Assembly (NCBI GenBank): GCA_036501535.1
Contig: DASYAE010000252.1
Coordinates: forward strand, 1 to 40,697
Reading direction: 5' to 3'
DNA length: 40,697 bases
Source of the DNA: DASYAE01 sp036501535
Lineage (GTDB): Bacteria; Actinomycetota; Actinomycetes; Streptomycetales; Catenulisporaceae
The position numbers were made by a program, and so were the translations under genes. The stretch's first letter is position 1. Every line of letters begins with the position of its first letter. Shown piece by piece: positions 8,932 through 16,207 of this stretch. Below the pieces are notes generated by a model. The model was given only the letters and a program-made list of their open reading frames with translations. It was not told the origin of the DNA and made no database searches.

Positions 8932-9726
8932 TCAGTGCTCGACCGGGTCGAGCGCCGCCGTCGGCGCCCCGGCCGGCGCGGCCCCCGCCCCCGGGCCGCC
9001 CTGCGTGCGCAGCACGGCGGTCAGGGCGATCGCGAAGACCGCCACCACCGGCACGATCACCAGCAGCGCCGCGTCCGAGCCGGGCCAGTGCGCCTGCGCG
9101 CCCTCGCCGCCCCAGAAGACGCCGAAGGAGGTCAGCATCACCCCGACGGCGAACTTCATCGTGTTCTCCGGAACCTTCGCCAGCGGCGCCTTGACCGCGA
9201 ACCCGGCGGCGACCACCACGGCGGCGGCGCACAGGGCCGCGACCGCCGCGAGCGGCACGTCGTGGTCGTTCGCGCCGAAGGTCAGCACGATGAAGACCAC
9301 TTCGAGCCCTTCGAGCAGCACGCCCTTGAAGGAGAGGGTGAACGAGTACCAGTCCGGCACCGCCCCGCGCCGCTGCGCCTCGGCGGTGCGCGCCTTCTCC
9401 AACTGCCGGGCGAAGATCGCGTCCTCGTCGTGCAGGTCCTTGTGGCCGCTGGCCCGCAGCACCGCCTTGCGCAGCCACTGCAGGCCGAACACCAGCAGCA
9501 GGCCGCCGACGAGCAGCCGCAGCGCGTCGAGCGGGATCGCGGTGAGCGCCGGGCCGAGCGCCGCGGTGATCACCGCCAGCGCGGCGAGGGCGGCCACGAC
9601 GCCGTAGCCCGCCGACCGCCAGCTGCGCGCCGTGCCCGCCGCCAGCACGATCGTGACCGCCTCGACCGCCTCGACCGCGCAGGCCAGGAACACCGCGGCG
9701 AACAGGGCACCGCCGGTACCCGTCAT
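8932..9726 (-). CDS. FTR1-like multi-pass membrane protein (COG4280-type)
   Basis: A 264-residue protein with about seven hydrophobic segments. Two glutamate motifs stand out: AVEAVEAVTIVLA (E19, E22) in the first membrane segment and LLEGLEVVFIVL (E139, E142) in a later one. They resemble the paired R-E-x-x-E motifs that carry iron in FTR1/EfeU permeases, but without the leading Arg. A hydrophilic, charged loop (about residues 92-128) separates the halves. The family is uncharacterised, and iron or another divalent metal is my inference from the motifs and from the Fbp-type ABC genes upstream. Its ATG overlaps the ATPase stop codon (ATGA, 9726-9723), indicating translational coupling. A 14-base palindrome lies 48 bases upstream, within the ATPase coding region, so it may also have its own regulated promoter. 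Confidence 0.75.
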   Translation of the reverse strand: MTGTGGALFAAVFLACAVEAVEAVTIVLAAGTARSWRSAGYGVVAALAALAVITAALGPALTAIPLDALRLLVGGLLLVFGLQWLRKAVLRASGHKDLHDEDAIFARQLEKARTAEAQRRGAVPDWYSFTLSFKGVLLEGLEVVFIVLTFGANDHDVPLAAVAALCAAAVVVAAGFAVKAPLAKVPENTMKFAVGVMLTSFGVFWGGEGAQAHWPGSDAALLVIVPVVAVFAIALTAVLRTQGGPGAGAAPAGAPTAALDPVEH

Positions 9727-10991
9727 TTGCGCACCCCTTGTTGCTCGACGGCCGCCCCGGCAGCCGGAGAGGCCGTAACAGCTGTTACTTCACCATCATA
9801 ACGCGCCGCCCTGTTTTCGGCAGCGGGGAAGGCCTCGGCGGCGGGGAAGGCGATGCACCCCTCTGGGTCGAGGGCCAGGTGCACCCGGCTGCCGCGGGTG
9901 CGCGCCCGCGCCGCGAAGACCGACGTCAGAGTGCTGTTGTCGCAGGCGATGACGTGGTCGTACCCTCGGCCGCGGTAGGCCACGTCGACGACCGTCCCGT
10001 CGATCTCGCCGAGTTCGCACGCCGACTCGGGCGGCCCCTGCTCCGGGCCCGCGGCGAAACCGGTCGCGGCCGGCCGGATCAGCAGGCGCACCTCGTCCCC
10101 GCCGACCAGCGGGCCCAGCGCGCGGGCGCGCAGCCGCCAGGCCCCCGCCCCGGCGCCGATCTCGGCGAACCCGTCCCGCACGGTGCGCACCGTCCCGCGC
10201 AGCTCGCCGCTCAGCCCGGTGAAGCGCGCCACGAACGGGGTGGCCGGCTTCCGGTACAGCGTCTCGGGATCGGCCAGCTGGACCAGCCGGCCCCGGTCGA
10301 GCACGCCGATCACGTCGGCCAGCGCGAAGGCCTCGGCCTGGTCGTGCGTGATGTAGACGGCTGTCGCGCCGGACTCGCGGGTCAGCGTGGAGATCTCCAC
10401 CCGCAGCCGCTCGCGCAGGTCGGTGTCGAGGTTCGACAGGGGCTCGTCGAACAGCAGCAGGCCGGGCCGCGCCACGACCGCGCGGGCCAGCGCGACCCGC
10501 TGCTGCTGGCCGCCGGACAGCTCGTGCGGGTAACGCCCCGCCAGCTCGGCCAGCCCGACCCGGTCGAGCGATTCGAGGACCCGCGCCCGCGCCTGATCCG
10601 GCGCCAGTTTCCGCCGCCGCAGTGCGTAGCCGACGTTGTCCGCCGCCGTCAGATGCGGCCACAGCGCATAGTCCTGGAACACCATCGCCAGGTCGCGCCG
10701 CTCCGGCGGCACGTGCCGGCGCCGCTCGTCCACGCACCGGTCCGCGATGTGGATCTCGCCCTCGTCCAGCCGCTCGATCCCGGCCAGCGCGCGCACCAGC
10801 GTGGTCTTGCCCGAGCCGGACGGCCCGAGCAGCACGAGGAACCGCCCGGCCTCGACCTCCAGGTCGACGCCGTCGAGCGCGCGCACCCGGCCGAAGCTCT
10901 TGCCCGCCCCGGCCACCCGGACCGGGTGGCCGCCGCGGTCGTCCAGCCGGGCCGTCGCACGGTCGCGTCCGGGTTGGACCGGCGCGCTCAC
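9723..10991 (-). CDS. ABC transporter ATP-binding protein, FbpC/PotA-like
   Basis: A 422-residue ATPase with all canonical motifs: Walker A GPSGSGKTT, Q-loop VFQDYALWPHLTA, signature LSGGQQQRVALARA, Walker B LLLFDEPLSNLD and the switch His in YITHDQAEA. After about residue 270 comes a C-terminal regulatory (TOBE/OB-like) region, as in FbpC, PotA and MalK. It energises import through the fused permease encoded immediately upstream. The GTG start at 10991 overlaps the permease stop (GTGA), and the TGA stop at 9725-9723 overlaps the next ATG. The first about 26 residues before VRVAGAGKSFG are not family-like, so a later start is possible. The substrate is inferred to be ferric iron; polyamine, thiamine and phosphonate transporters have similar ATPases. 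Confidence 0.88.
   Translation of the reverse strand: MSAPVQPGRDRATARLDDRGGHPVRVAGAGKSFGRVRALDGVDLEVEAGRFLVLLGPSGSGKTTLVRALAGIERLDEGEIHIADRCVDERRRHVPPERRDLAMVFQDYALWPHLTAADNVGYALRRRKLAPDQARARVLESLDRVGLAELAGRYPHELSGGQQQRVALARAVVARPGLLLFDEPLSNLDTDLRERLRVEISTLTRESGATAVYITHDQAEAFALADVIGVLDRGRLVQLADPETLYRKPATPFVARFTGLSGELRGTVRTVRDGFAEIGAGAGAWRLRARALGPLVGGDEVRLLIRPAATGFAAGPEQGPPESACELGEIDGTVVDVAYRGRGYDHVIACDNSTLTSVFAARARTRGSRVHLALDPEGCIAFPAAEAFPAAENRAARYDGEVTAVTASPAAGAAVEQQGVRK
9775..9788. promoter_or_regulatory. Perfect 14-bp palindrome upstream of the FTR1-like gene
   Basis: GTAACAGCTGTTAC is its own reverse complement. It sits inside the 3' end of the ATPase gene, 48 bases upstream of the FTR1-like ATG at 9726. 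A 12/14 match occurs at 13885-13898, ahead of the operon's first gene. Shared position and sequence suggest binding sites for one dimeric regulator. It does not resemble the IdeR/DtxR iron box. Confidence 0.5.
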
Positions 10992-12772
10992 GCGGCCCGC
11001 CCCAGCCGCCGCCAGCCGGCCGGCGCGGCCAGCTGGAAGATCCCCCAGACCAGCCCGATCACGGCCAGCGCGGCCAGCACCGCCAGCACCTCCATCGCGG
11101 TTCCGCCTCCGTAGTCGTAGTTGGACAGCGCCTTCTCGATGCCGACCGAGACCGGCACGTCGTCCGGCGGATAGAGCAGCTGCGAGACCGGCAGCTCCAG
11201 CAGGGTCGCGCCGAAGGTCAGCGACCAGCACGCCAGCAACGGCCGGGCCAGCAGCGGCAGCATGACGCGCAGCCAGGACCCCGCGTTGGTCGAGCCGTGC
11301 GCGCGGGCCGCCTCGCGCAGCGACTCCTGCACCTGCCCCACGCTGCCGAACAGCACCCGCGAGGCCGGCGGCAGCGCGGTGGCGATGTAGGCCAGCACGA
11401 GCAGAGTCGTGGTCTCATACAGGTGGATGCCCAGGTCGTTGGTCAGCGGGAGGTTGTAGGTGAATATGTATCCGGCCGCGAACACGATGCCGGGCAGCGC
11501 CACCGCCGTGATCAGCAGCAGGTCGAGCAGCCGGGCCACGGTCCGGCCGCGCCGCGAGGTCAGCAGCCGGGCCACGGCCAGGGCGAGCGCCGCGGTCGCC
11601 GTGGCGGTGATCAGGGCCAGCGTGCCGGAGTAGAGCAGCGGCTGGTAGAGCTGCGGGCTGGTCAGGGCCCGGTGATAGTTGGCCAGGCTGAAGTCCGCGC
11701 CGCCCATCAGCGTGCCCAGACCGTTGATCAGCGAGGCGGAGACCGCGCCGAAGGCCGGCACGCCCAGGCACAGCACCAGCAGCACGCTCAGGGCGCTGAC
11801 GTAACCGGCCGCGGCCCGGCGGGTCATCGCGCGCGGCCGGGCCGGGCGGGTGCGCCCGCCGAGCACCCGGTAGCTGCGCCCGCGCAGCGCCCGGTTCTGC
11901 GCCAGCAGCGCCAGCCCGGCCATCGCCAGCAGCACCCAGCCGATCGCGGCGGCCACCGGGAACTGCACCGGGAAGTTGTCCACCGCGTTGTAGAGCTCGA
12001 AGGTGGCCACCGGGAAGTGCGCGTCGTTGGCCAGCGTGGCGGCCACCCCGAAGTCGCTGATCGACTCGGCGAACACGATGGCCAGCGCGGACCAGACCGC
12101 CGGTGCGAGCAGCGCCAGCGCGGTGCGCGCCGCGGCCGCCCGCCCGCCGCCGTGCACCCGCACCGCGGCCTCGAACTCCTCGCCGAGGCCGCGCAGCCCG
12201 GCCGCGATCGCCAGGTAGGCGAACGGGATCCCCTTGACCGTCAGCACCCCGATGACGCCCACCGGGCCGAACAGCAGGCTGCGCGCGGCGCTGTCCGGGA
12301 TGTGCAGGAGGTCGAACACGCCGGCCGGCTCGAGCAGCCGCTCCCAGCCCAGGGCGATCAGGTACGAGGGCACCAGCAGCAGCGCGAACATCGAGCCGGA
12401 CCACAGCCGCCGCCCCGGGATCCGGGTGCGCTGGACCGCCCAGGCCACGCCCGCCCCGATGGCCGCCGAGGCGAGCGCCGCGCTCGCGCCGACCACCAGG
12501 GAGTCCAGCACTCCTTGCAGCGTCGGGCCGGACAGCGCCTGCTGGAACCCGGAGAGGGTGAACCACTCGGGGCCCTGGTCGAACAGTCGAGGGCTGATCG
12601 CGACCAGCAGGAACAGCAGGATCGGCAGCAGCAGCATGGCCGCGATCAGGAGCCAGAAGACGGCGATGGGCGCCGCGCGCACGATGCGCGCGGCGCTCAG
12701 GCTGCCCGCCCGGCCCGCGACCGTGCGGCGCGGCACGGTCGCGGGGGCGGGGACGGTCGTCGTGGAAGGCAT
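10988..12772 (-). CDS. ABC transporter permease, fused two-domain FbpB type
   Basis: A 594-residue membrane protein formed by two permease halves in tandem, the arrangement found in FbpB-type ferric-iron permeases. Each half ends with an EAA-like cytoplasmic loop that contacts the ATPase: EEFEAAVRVHGGG in the first half and ESLREAARAHGSTNAG in the second. About twelve hydrophobic segments are visible, with a basic linker (RTRPARPRAMTRR) between the halves. It forms the transmembrane path for the substrate delivered by the lipoprotein encoded 10 bases upstream. The ATG at 12772 gives a 36-residue hydrophilic start before the first membrane segment. Its stop overlaps the ATPase GTG, so stoichiometric expression is likely. 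Confidence 0.9.
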   Translation of the reverse strand: MPSTTTVPAPATVPRRTVAGRAGSLSAARIVRAAPIAVFWLLIAAMLLLPILLFLLVAISPRLFDQGPEWFTLSGFQQALSGPTLQGVLDSLVVGASAALASAAIGAGVAWAVQRTRIPGRRLWSGSMFALLLVPSYLIALGWERLLEPAGVFDLLHIPDSAARSLLFGPVGVIGVLTVKGIPFAYLAIAAGLRGLGEEFEAAVRVHGGGRAAAARTALALLAPAVWSALAIVFAESISDFGVAATLANDAHFPVATFELYNAVDNFPVQFPVAAAIGWVLLAMAGLALLAQNRALRGRSYRVLGGRTRPARPRAMTRRAAAGYVSALSVLLVLCLGVPAFGAVSASLINGLGTLMGGADFSLANYHRALTSPQLYQPLLYSGTLALITATATAALALAVARLLTSRRGRTVARLLDLLLITAVALPGIVFAAGYIFTYNLPLTNDLGIHLYETTTLLVLAYIATALPPASRVLFGSVGQVQESLREAARAHGSTNAGSWLRVMLPLLARPLLACWSLTFGATLLELPVSQLLYPPDDVPVSVGIEKALSNYDYGGGTAMEVLAVLAALAVIGLVWGIFQLAAPAGWRRLGRAA

Positions 12773-12782
12773 CAGTGTGCGA

Positions 12783-13853
12783 CTACTTGACGTTGTCGTC
12801 GAACCAGGTGTTGACCTGGTTCTCCTGCGGCCCCCAGAAGTACGCGTCGATCATCTGGTAGGAGGTCGGCATCGGGCCGATCGCGGCGACCGGGTCGATG
12901 CCCGGCACGATCGGCCAGTACAGCGAGTCGCCGGTCGGGTCGCCGGTCTGCATCACGTGCTGCCCGGCGGGGGAGAGCACGTACTTGACGAACTTCTGCG
13001 CCTCCGCCTGCTCGGCGGCGGAGACGTGCTTGTCGATGCCGATGACGCCGGGCAGCAGCGTGGTCGTGCCGAGGTAGACGACCTTCGGGTCGTAGCCGGC
13101 GCTCTTCGTCGCCGTGGCCACCTCGCCGGCCGCCGCAGAGCTCTGAATCAGGCCGTAGTCGATCTGGCCGGTCTCCAGCGCGTGCAGGGTGTCGCCGTTG
13201 GTCGGGTGGATCTGCAGGCCGTTCGCCTTGAGCTGGGAGAGGTACTGCTCGCCGTCGGCGACGCCCTTGCCCTGCCCGCCGAGCTGGTTCATCAGGCCCG
13301 CGATGAGCGGGAAGGTCGGACCGGACTGCGAGGGGTCGTTCATCCCGATCTCGTTCTTGTACTGCGGCGAGAGCAGGTCCTGCCAGGTCTTCGGCACCGA
13401 GCTGACCTTGGCGGCGTTGTAGACCAGCGCGGGCACCGCGGTGGTGCTCACCGGCATGTATGAGTGGTCGTACGGGATGAGCATGGACCCGGCGGGGGTC
13501 AGCGTGATCCCCGGGTCGTAGTCGAGCAGCTGGCCCTGCCGGTCGAGCGCGGCGAACGCGGTGTTGCCGTCGACCCACAGCAGGCTCCACTGCGGATTGT
13601 TCTTCTCCGCCGCGATCTTGGCCAGCAGCGGCCCGGTGCTGTCGTCGTCGAGCGAGACCGGGATGCCGGTCGCCTTGGTGAAGGCTTTGGTCACCGCGGA
13701 GTCGTAGCCCTGCGAGGAGTACACCACCAGCGGCACGGTCCCGGAGGACCCTGACGAGGCCGAGGCGCTGCTGCTGCACGCCGTGGCGGCGCAGCCGAGC
13801 AGGGCGGCCGCGGCGGCGAGCCCCGCCGCCCGCCGCCGATTCCAGACATCCAT
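12783..13853 (-). CDS. Extracellular solute-binding lipoprotein, Fbp/FutA-like
   Basis: A 356-residue periplasmic-binding-type protein. The N-terminus has two Arg-rich residues clusters, a hydrophobic stretch and lipobox-like Cys sites (LLGC and ATAC), then a Ser-rich linker. It therefore should be lipid-anchored at the outer face of the membrane. The mature part (VVYSSQGYDSAVTKAF..., WVDGNTAFAAL) fits the type-2 binding proteins that deliver ferric iron, thiamine, polyamines or phosphonates. The fused permease and the FTR1-like partner favour iron, but I could not identify the paired Tyr ligands of FbpA with certainty. The ATG at 13853 is preceded by GGAG 8 bases upstream. A palindrome-like element at 13885-13898 lies 31 bases upstream of the start. 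First gene of the five-gene operon. Confidence 0.85.
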   Translation of the reverse strand: MDVWNRRRAAGLAAAAALLGCAATACSSSASASSGSSGTVPLVVYSSQGYDSAVTKAFTKATGIPVSLDDDSTGPLLAKIAAEKNNPQWSLLWVDGNTAFAALDRQGQLLDYDPGITLTPAGSMLIPYDHSYMPVSTTAVPALVYNAAKVSSVPKTWQDLLSPQYKNEIGMNDPSQSGPTFPLIAGLMNQLGGQGKGVADGEQYLSQLKANGLQIHPTNGDTLHALETGQIDYGLIQSSAAAGEVATATKSAGYDPKVVYLGTTTLLPGVIGIDKHVSAAEQAEAQKFVKYVLSPAGQHVMQTGDPTGDSLYWPIVPGIDPVAAIGPMPTSYQMIDAYFWGPQENQVNTWFDDNVK

Positions 13854-13884
13854 CGAGGTCTCCAGCAGTCGATACGAAAGAAAA

Positions 13885-13898
13885 ATAACGGCTGTTAC
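13885..13898. promoter_or_regulatory. Palindrome-like operator ahead of the solute-binding protein gene
   Basis: ATAACGGCTGTTAC matches 12 of 14 positions of the perfect palindrome at 9775-9788. It is 31 bases upstream of the ATG at 13853, in an AT-rich patch (TTATTTTTCTTTCG on the minus strand) where a -10 region would be expected. A bound repressor there would block the operon promoter; the regulator is unknown. Confidence 0.5.
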
Positions 13899-14059
13899 GG
13901 ATCCTTGGTGACGCACTTGGCGGCCCGATGGTGGCGGTGTGGCCGCGCGGTGAACAACGGGCCTACGGCTGGAGGCGGGACCCGTGGGGCGTGCGGGCAG
14001 GTCGGGCAGGGCGAAGAGCGAGAAGAGCGAGGCGGGTCGCTGAGGCGGGTCCCAGCGCT

Positions 14060-14572
14060 CTAGTCAGGGAGCTGATGCAGCGCGAAGAGCCCGCCGACGG
14101 CGGGGCGGCCGCGCCGCTCGTCGTCGTTCTCGATGTACTCGTCCAGCACGGCGAGGATGCGCCGCTCGAGCTCGGTGACATCCTCCGGGTTCAGGTGCAG
14201 CACGAAGCGGTCCCAGATGCGCACCGACTCGGGGCCGCCTTCCTGCAGCTCCTGCTGGAACGCCTCGATCGGCGCGAACCGCTCGGCCGGCTCGGCGTCG
14301 TTGAGCGGCCCGTCGAGCCACCACGTGTCGACGACCGCGCGGTAGGGCTTCTCCAGCGCTCCGCTCTCGCCGGTGCGCACGGGCGCCTGGTCCAACAGCC
14401 CGGCCTCCACCAGCTGGCGCACGTGGTAGAGCACTGTGCCCGGGTCCTTGCCCAGCCGCTCGGCCAGCTGCTTGTTCGTCAGCTCGCCCTCCCGGCACAG
14501 CCGCAGGATGCGCAGCCGCAGCGGGTGGCCCAGCGCTTTGGTCTCGCGGACGGTCGCCGGGCGTCGGTGCAT
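14060..14572 (-). CDS. ArsR-like winged-helix transcriptional regulator (HTH_20 type)
   Basis: A 170-residue regulator. The winged helix occupies about residues 8-65: LGHPLRLRILRLCREGELT, then the recognition region LAERLGKDPGTVLYHVRQLVEAGLL. The rest is a helical, acidic C-terminal region (APIEAFQQELQEG, LNPEDVTELERRILAVLDEYIEN) probably used for dimerisation or ligand sensing. It is divergent from the MFS gene, and a palindrome with CTCA/TGAG ends lies between them, so it likely represses both. The ATG at 14572 follows GGAGG with a spacing of only one base, which is unusually short, but no better in-frame start exists upstream. The exporter it would control is truncated, so the regulator may now lack its main target. 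Confidence 0.85.
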   Translation of the reverse strand: MHRRPATVRETKALGHPLRLRILRLCREGELTNKQLAERLGKDPGTVLYHVRQLVEAGLLDQAPVRTGESGALEKPYRAVVDTWWLDGPLNDAEPAERFAPIEAFQQELQEGGPESVRIWDRFVLHLNPEDVTELERRILAVLDEYIENDDERRGRPAVGGLFALHQLPD

Positions 14573-14602
14573 GCCTCCAGGATAGACGATTGGTGGAGCT
14601 TT

Positions 14603-14617
14603 CTCATATCGATTGAG
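14603..14617. promoter_or_regulatory. Candidate operator of the ArsR-like regulator
   Basis: CTCATATCGATTGAG is an imperfect palindrome (outer arms CTCA/TGAG, centre ATCGAT) in the 75-base gap between the divergent regulator and MFS genes. A second ATCGAT core follows at 14626-14631. Position between divergent genes is typical for autoregulating ArsR-type repressors. Confidence 0.45.
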
Positions 14618-14647
14618 TTTTACCCATCGATGTGTAATGCTCGATCT

Positions 14648-15565
14648 ATGGCCGATGCGAGAACCCCGGCTAGCGCCGCGGACCGGGCCGGCGCCGGCAC
14701 GACACAGCCGAAGACGCCGGTGCCGACCCAGGCATCAGCGCGAACACCGAAACCGGCACCGACACCGGAGCCGGTGCCGAGACCAGCACTGGGCCGCGAC
14801 TATTGGCGGCTGTGGTCCGCCGACGGAGTCTCGAATCTGGCCGACGGCACCCTCAAGGTCGCGCTGCCGCTCGTCGCGATCGGCTACACCCGGTCGCCCG
14901 CCCTGATCGCAGGCCTCTCCTTCGCGTTCACGCTGCCCTGGCTGCTGTTCGCGCTGCCCGCCGGGGCCCTGGTCGACCGGATCGACCGACGCCGCGCCAT
15001 GCTCCGCGCGAACTCCGTGCGGGCCGCGGCCGTCGCAGGGCTCGTCCTCGTCGTGCTGGCCGGGGCGGGCTCGGTGTGGGCGCTCTATGTGGTTGCGCTG
15101 TGCGTCGGCACCGCGGAGACGGTGTACGACACCGCGGCGCAGTCGATGGTTCCGCGGATCGTGCCCCGGGAACTGCTCTCCCGCGCCAACGGCCGGCTGT
15201 TCGCGGTCGAGCTCGCGGCGAACGAGTTCGTCGGCCCGCCGCTGGCCGGGCTGCTCGTGGCGGTCGGCGTGATCGTCTCGCTCACCACGCCGCTGGGCCT
15301 GTGGGCGGTAGCCCTGGCCGCGATGCTCCTGCTGCGCGGCAACTTCCAAGCGCAGCGCACCGAGCGCACGACGCTGCGCGCCGACATCGCGGAGGGCCTG
15401 CGCTTCGTCTGGCACAACAGGCTGCTGCGAACCCTCTCCGCGATGACCGGTGCGCACAAGCTGTTGGGTGCCGTGGTCATGCCGGGCGGCAGCGCGCAGA
15501 CGCTGCCGTGCTGCGCGTCGCCGTTGGCCGTCGAGCACAGCAGGTGGATGGCCGGCGGCGGGTAG
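14648..15565 (+). pseudogene. MFS transporter, 3'-truncated by a chimeric junction
   Basis: The reading frame of 305 residues starts with a Pro/Ala/Thr-rich about 50-residue extension, then MFS sequence: GRDYWRLWSADGVSNLADG, the loop motif ALVDRIDRRRAMLRAN between helices 2 and 3, and about seven membrane helices up to HNRLLRTLSAMTGA near 15460. Family members of this type are normally over 400 residues and continue with five more helices. Here the sequence abruptly becomes non-membrane and ends MAGGG. On the opposite strand the same stretch (about 15470-15663) reads as the start of a small secreted protein. So the exporter has lost its second half and is probably non-functional. ATG 14648 is the start; no strong ribosome binding site is seen, and leaderless-like initiation is possible. 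Confidence 0.8.
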
Positions 15566-15663
15566 GTCTTCGCCGACGCCGGGCCGGCGGCCATCCCCAC
15601 CGCCAGCGCGGCCATGCCCGCTGCGCCCGCGAACGTGAGTGCCGCTTTCGATAGCCGTCTCAC
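15085..15663 (-). pseudogene. Small secreted protein, N-terminal part fused to antisense MFS sequence
   Basis: From GTG 15663, with AAGGAG 8 bases upstream, the minus strand encodes a classical signal peptide (LSKAALTFAGAAGMAALAVG, then a cleavage-like PASA) and a Cys-containing mature start (KTYPPPAIHLLCSTANGD). After about residue 65 (near 15470) the frame runs through DNA that is the antisense of the MFS gene and no longer looks like a protein. It stays open by chance to 15085. The good ribosome binding site and signal peptide argue that the first 60 codons were a real gene whose 3' end was lost at the same junction that truncated the MFS gene. I do not recognise the family. Confidence 0.45.
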
Positions 15664-16207
15664 CAGGATTCTCCTTCGGCCAGCCGTGCAGGTCTGGACA
15701 CGAAGACGAGGCCGGCGTGCCGCGGTCAGAACACCCCCCGGCCGACCAGACCGATCCTCGCCCCCCGGAACGGAGTCCGAGCGGATCCGGTTCACCAGTT
15801 GGTGGAAACCTACGAAAAACAGTGATCGAAATGCCCGCTGGATCTTCGTCCTCTGGCTTACCGATCACCTCCGGGAGTCGTGGAACGGACCCCGATCAGG
15901 CCTTGAACGGGTGTTTCCGCATACATAAGGAGGAGTTCACCACCGTGTCATCACCGGATGTTGCGCGCCTCGTATGAGGAAACTGAGTCCCGGAGTTGAG
16001 CCAGCATCCTGTTGCGCCTGTAGTTCATGCGCGAGTCCGAATCTGCGGACACTTCGAAACGTCTGGAGGTCATGATCCGATCGCCGGCGGGAACGTCGCC
16101 GGTTCCGGTCATGGACGGCCTCTTATCGGCTGCCTCACCCGCCCGATATCGTGAGGTGTCGATCGACAGGTGCTGATCGCCTCGCAGCGACCGCGACGGG
16201 AGTGGCC
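15664..16207. other. Gene-free stretch between the truncated secreted-protein gene and chrA
   Basis: About 540 bases with no convincing protein. It should hold the promoter of the minus-strand secreted-protein gene and that of the chromate transporter. The only structured element I see is a very strong ribosome binding site leading into a ten-codon frame at 15945. It may be residual DNA from the rearrangement that created the chimeric junction near 15470. Confidence 0.5.
15945..15977 (+). other. Ten-codon reading frame with a strong ribosome binding site
   Basis: AAGGAGGAG at 15927-15935 is followed after 9 bases by GTG and the frame VSSPDVARLV before TGA at 15975-15977. It could be a leader peptide or the first codons of a lost gene. 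Nothing in the other frames downstream continues as a recognisable protein. Confidence 0.25.

Noticed and set aside
10622..12790. Very long plus-strand open frame (722 codons) opposite the ABC permease and ATPase
   Set aside because: Arg/Gln/His-rich composition typical of an antisense shadow in high-GC DNA; the minus-strand genes have clear transporter motifs. The same holds for frames at 16810-19266, 6680-8599 and 32913-34883.
12783..13853. Assignment of the binding protein to thiamine or 2-aminoethylphosphonate transport
   Set aside because: Possible for the family, but the fused permease and FTR1-like gene favour iron; no thiamine or phosphonate genes are nearby.
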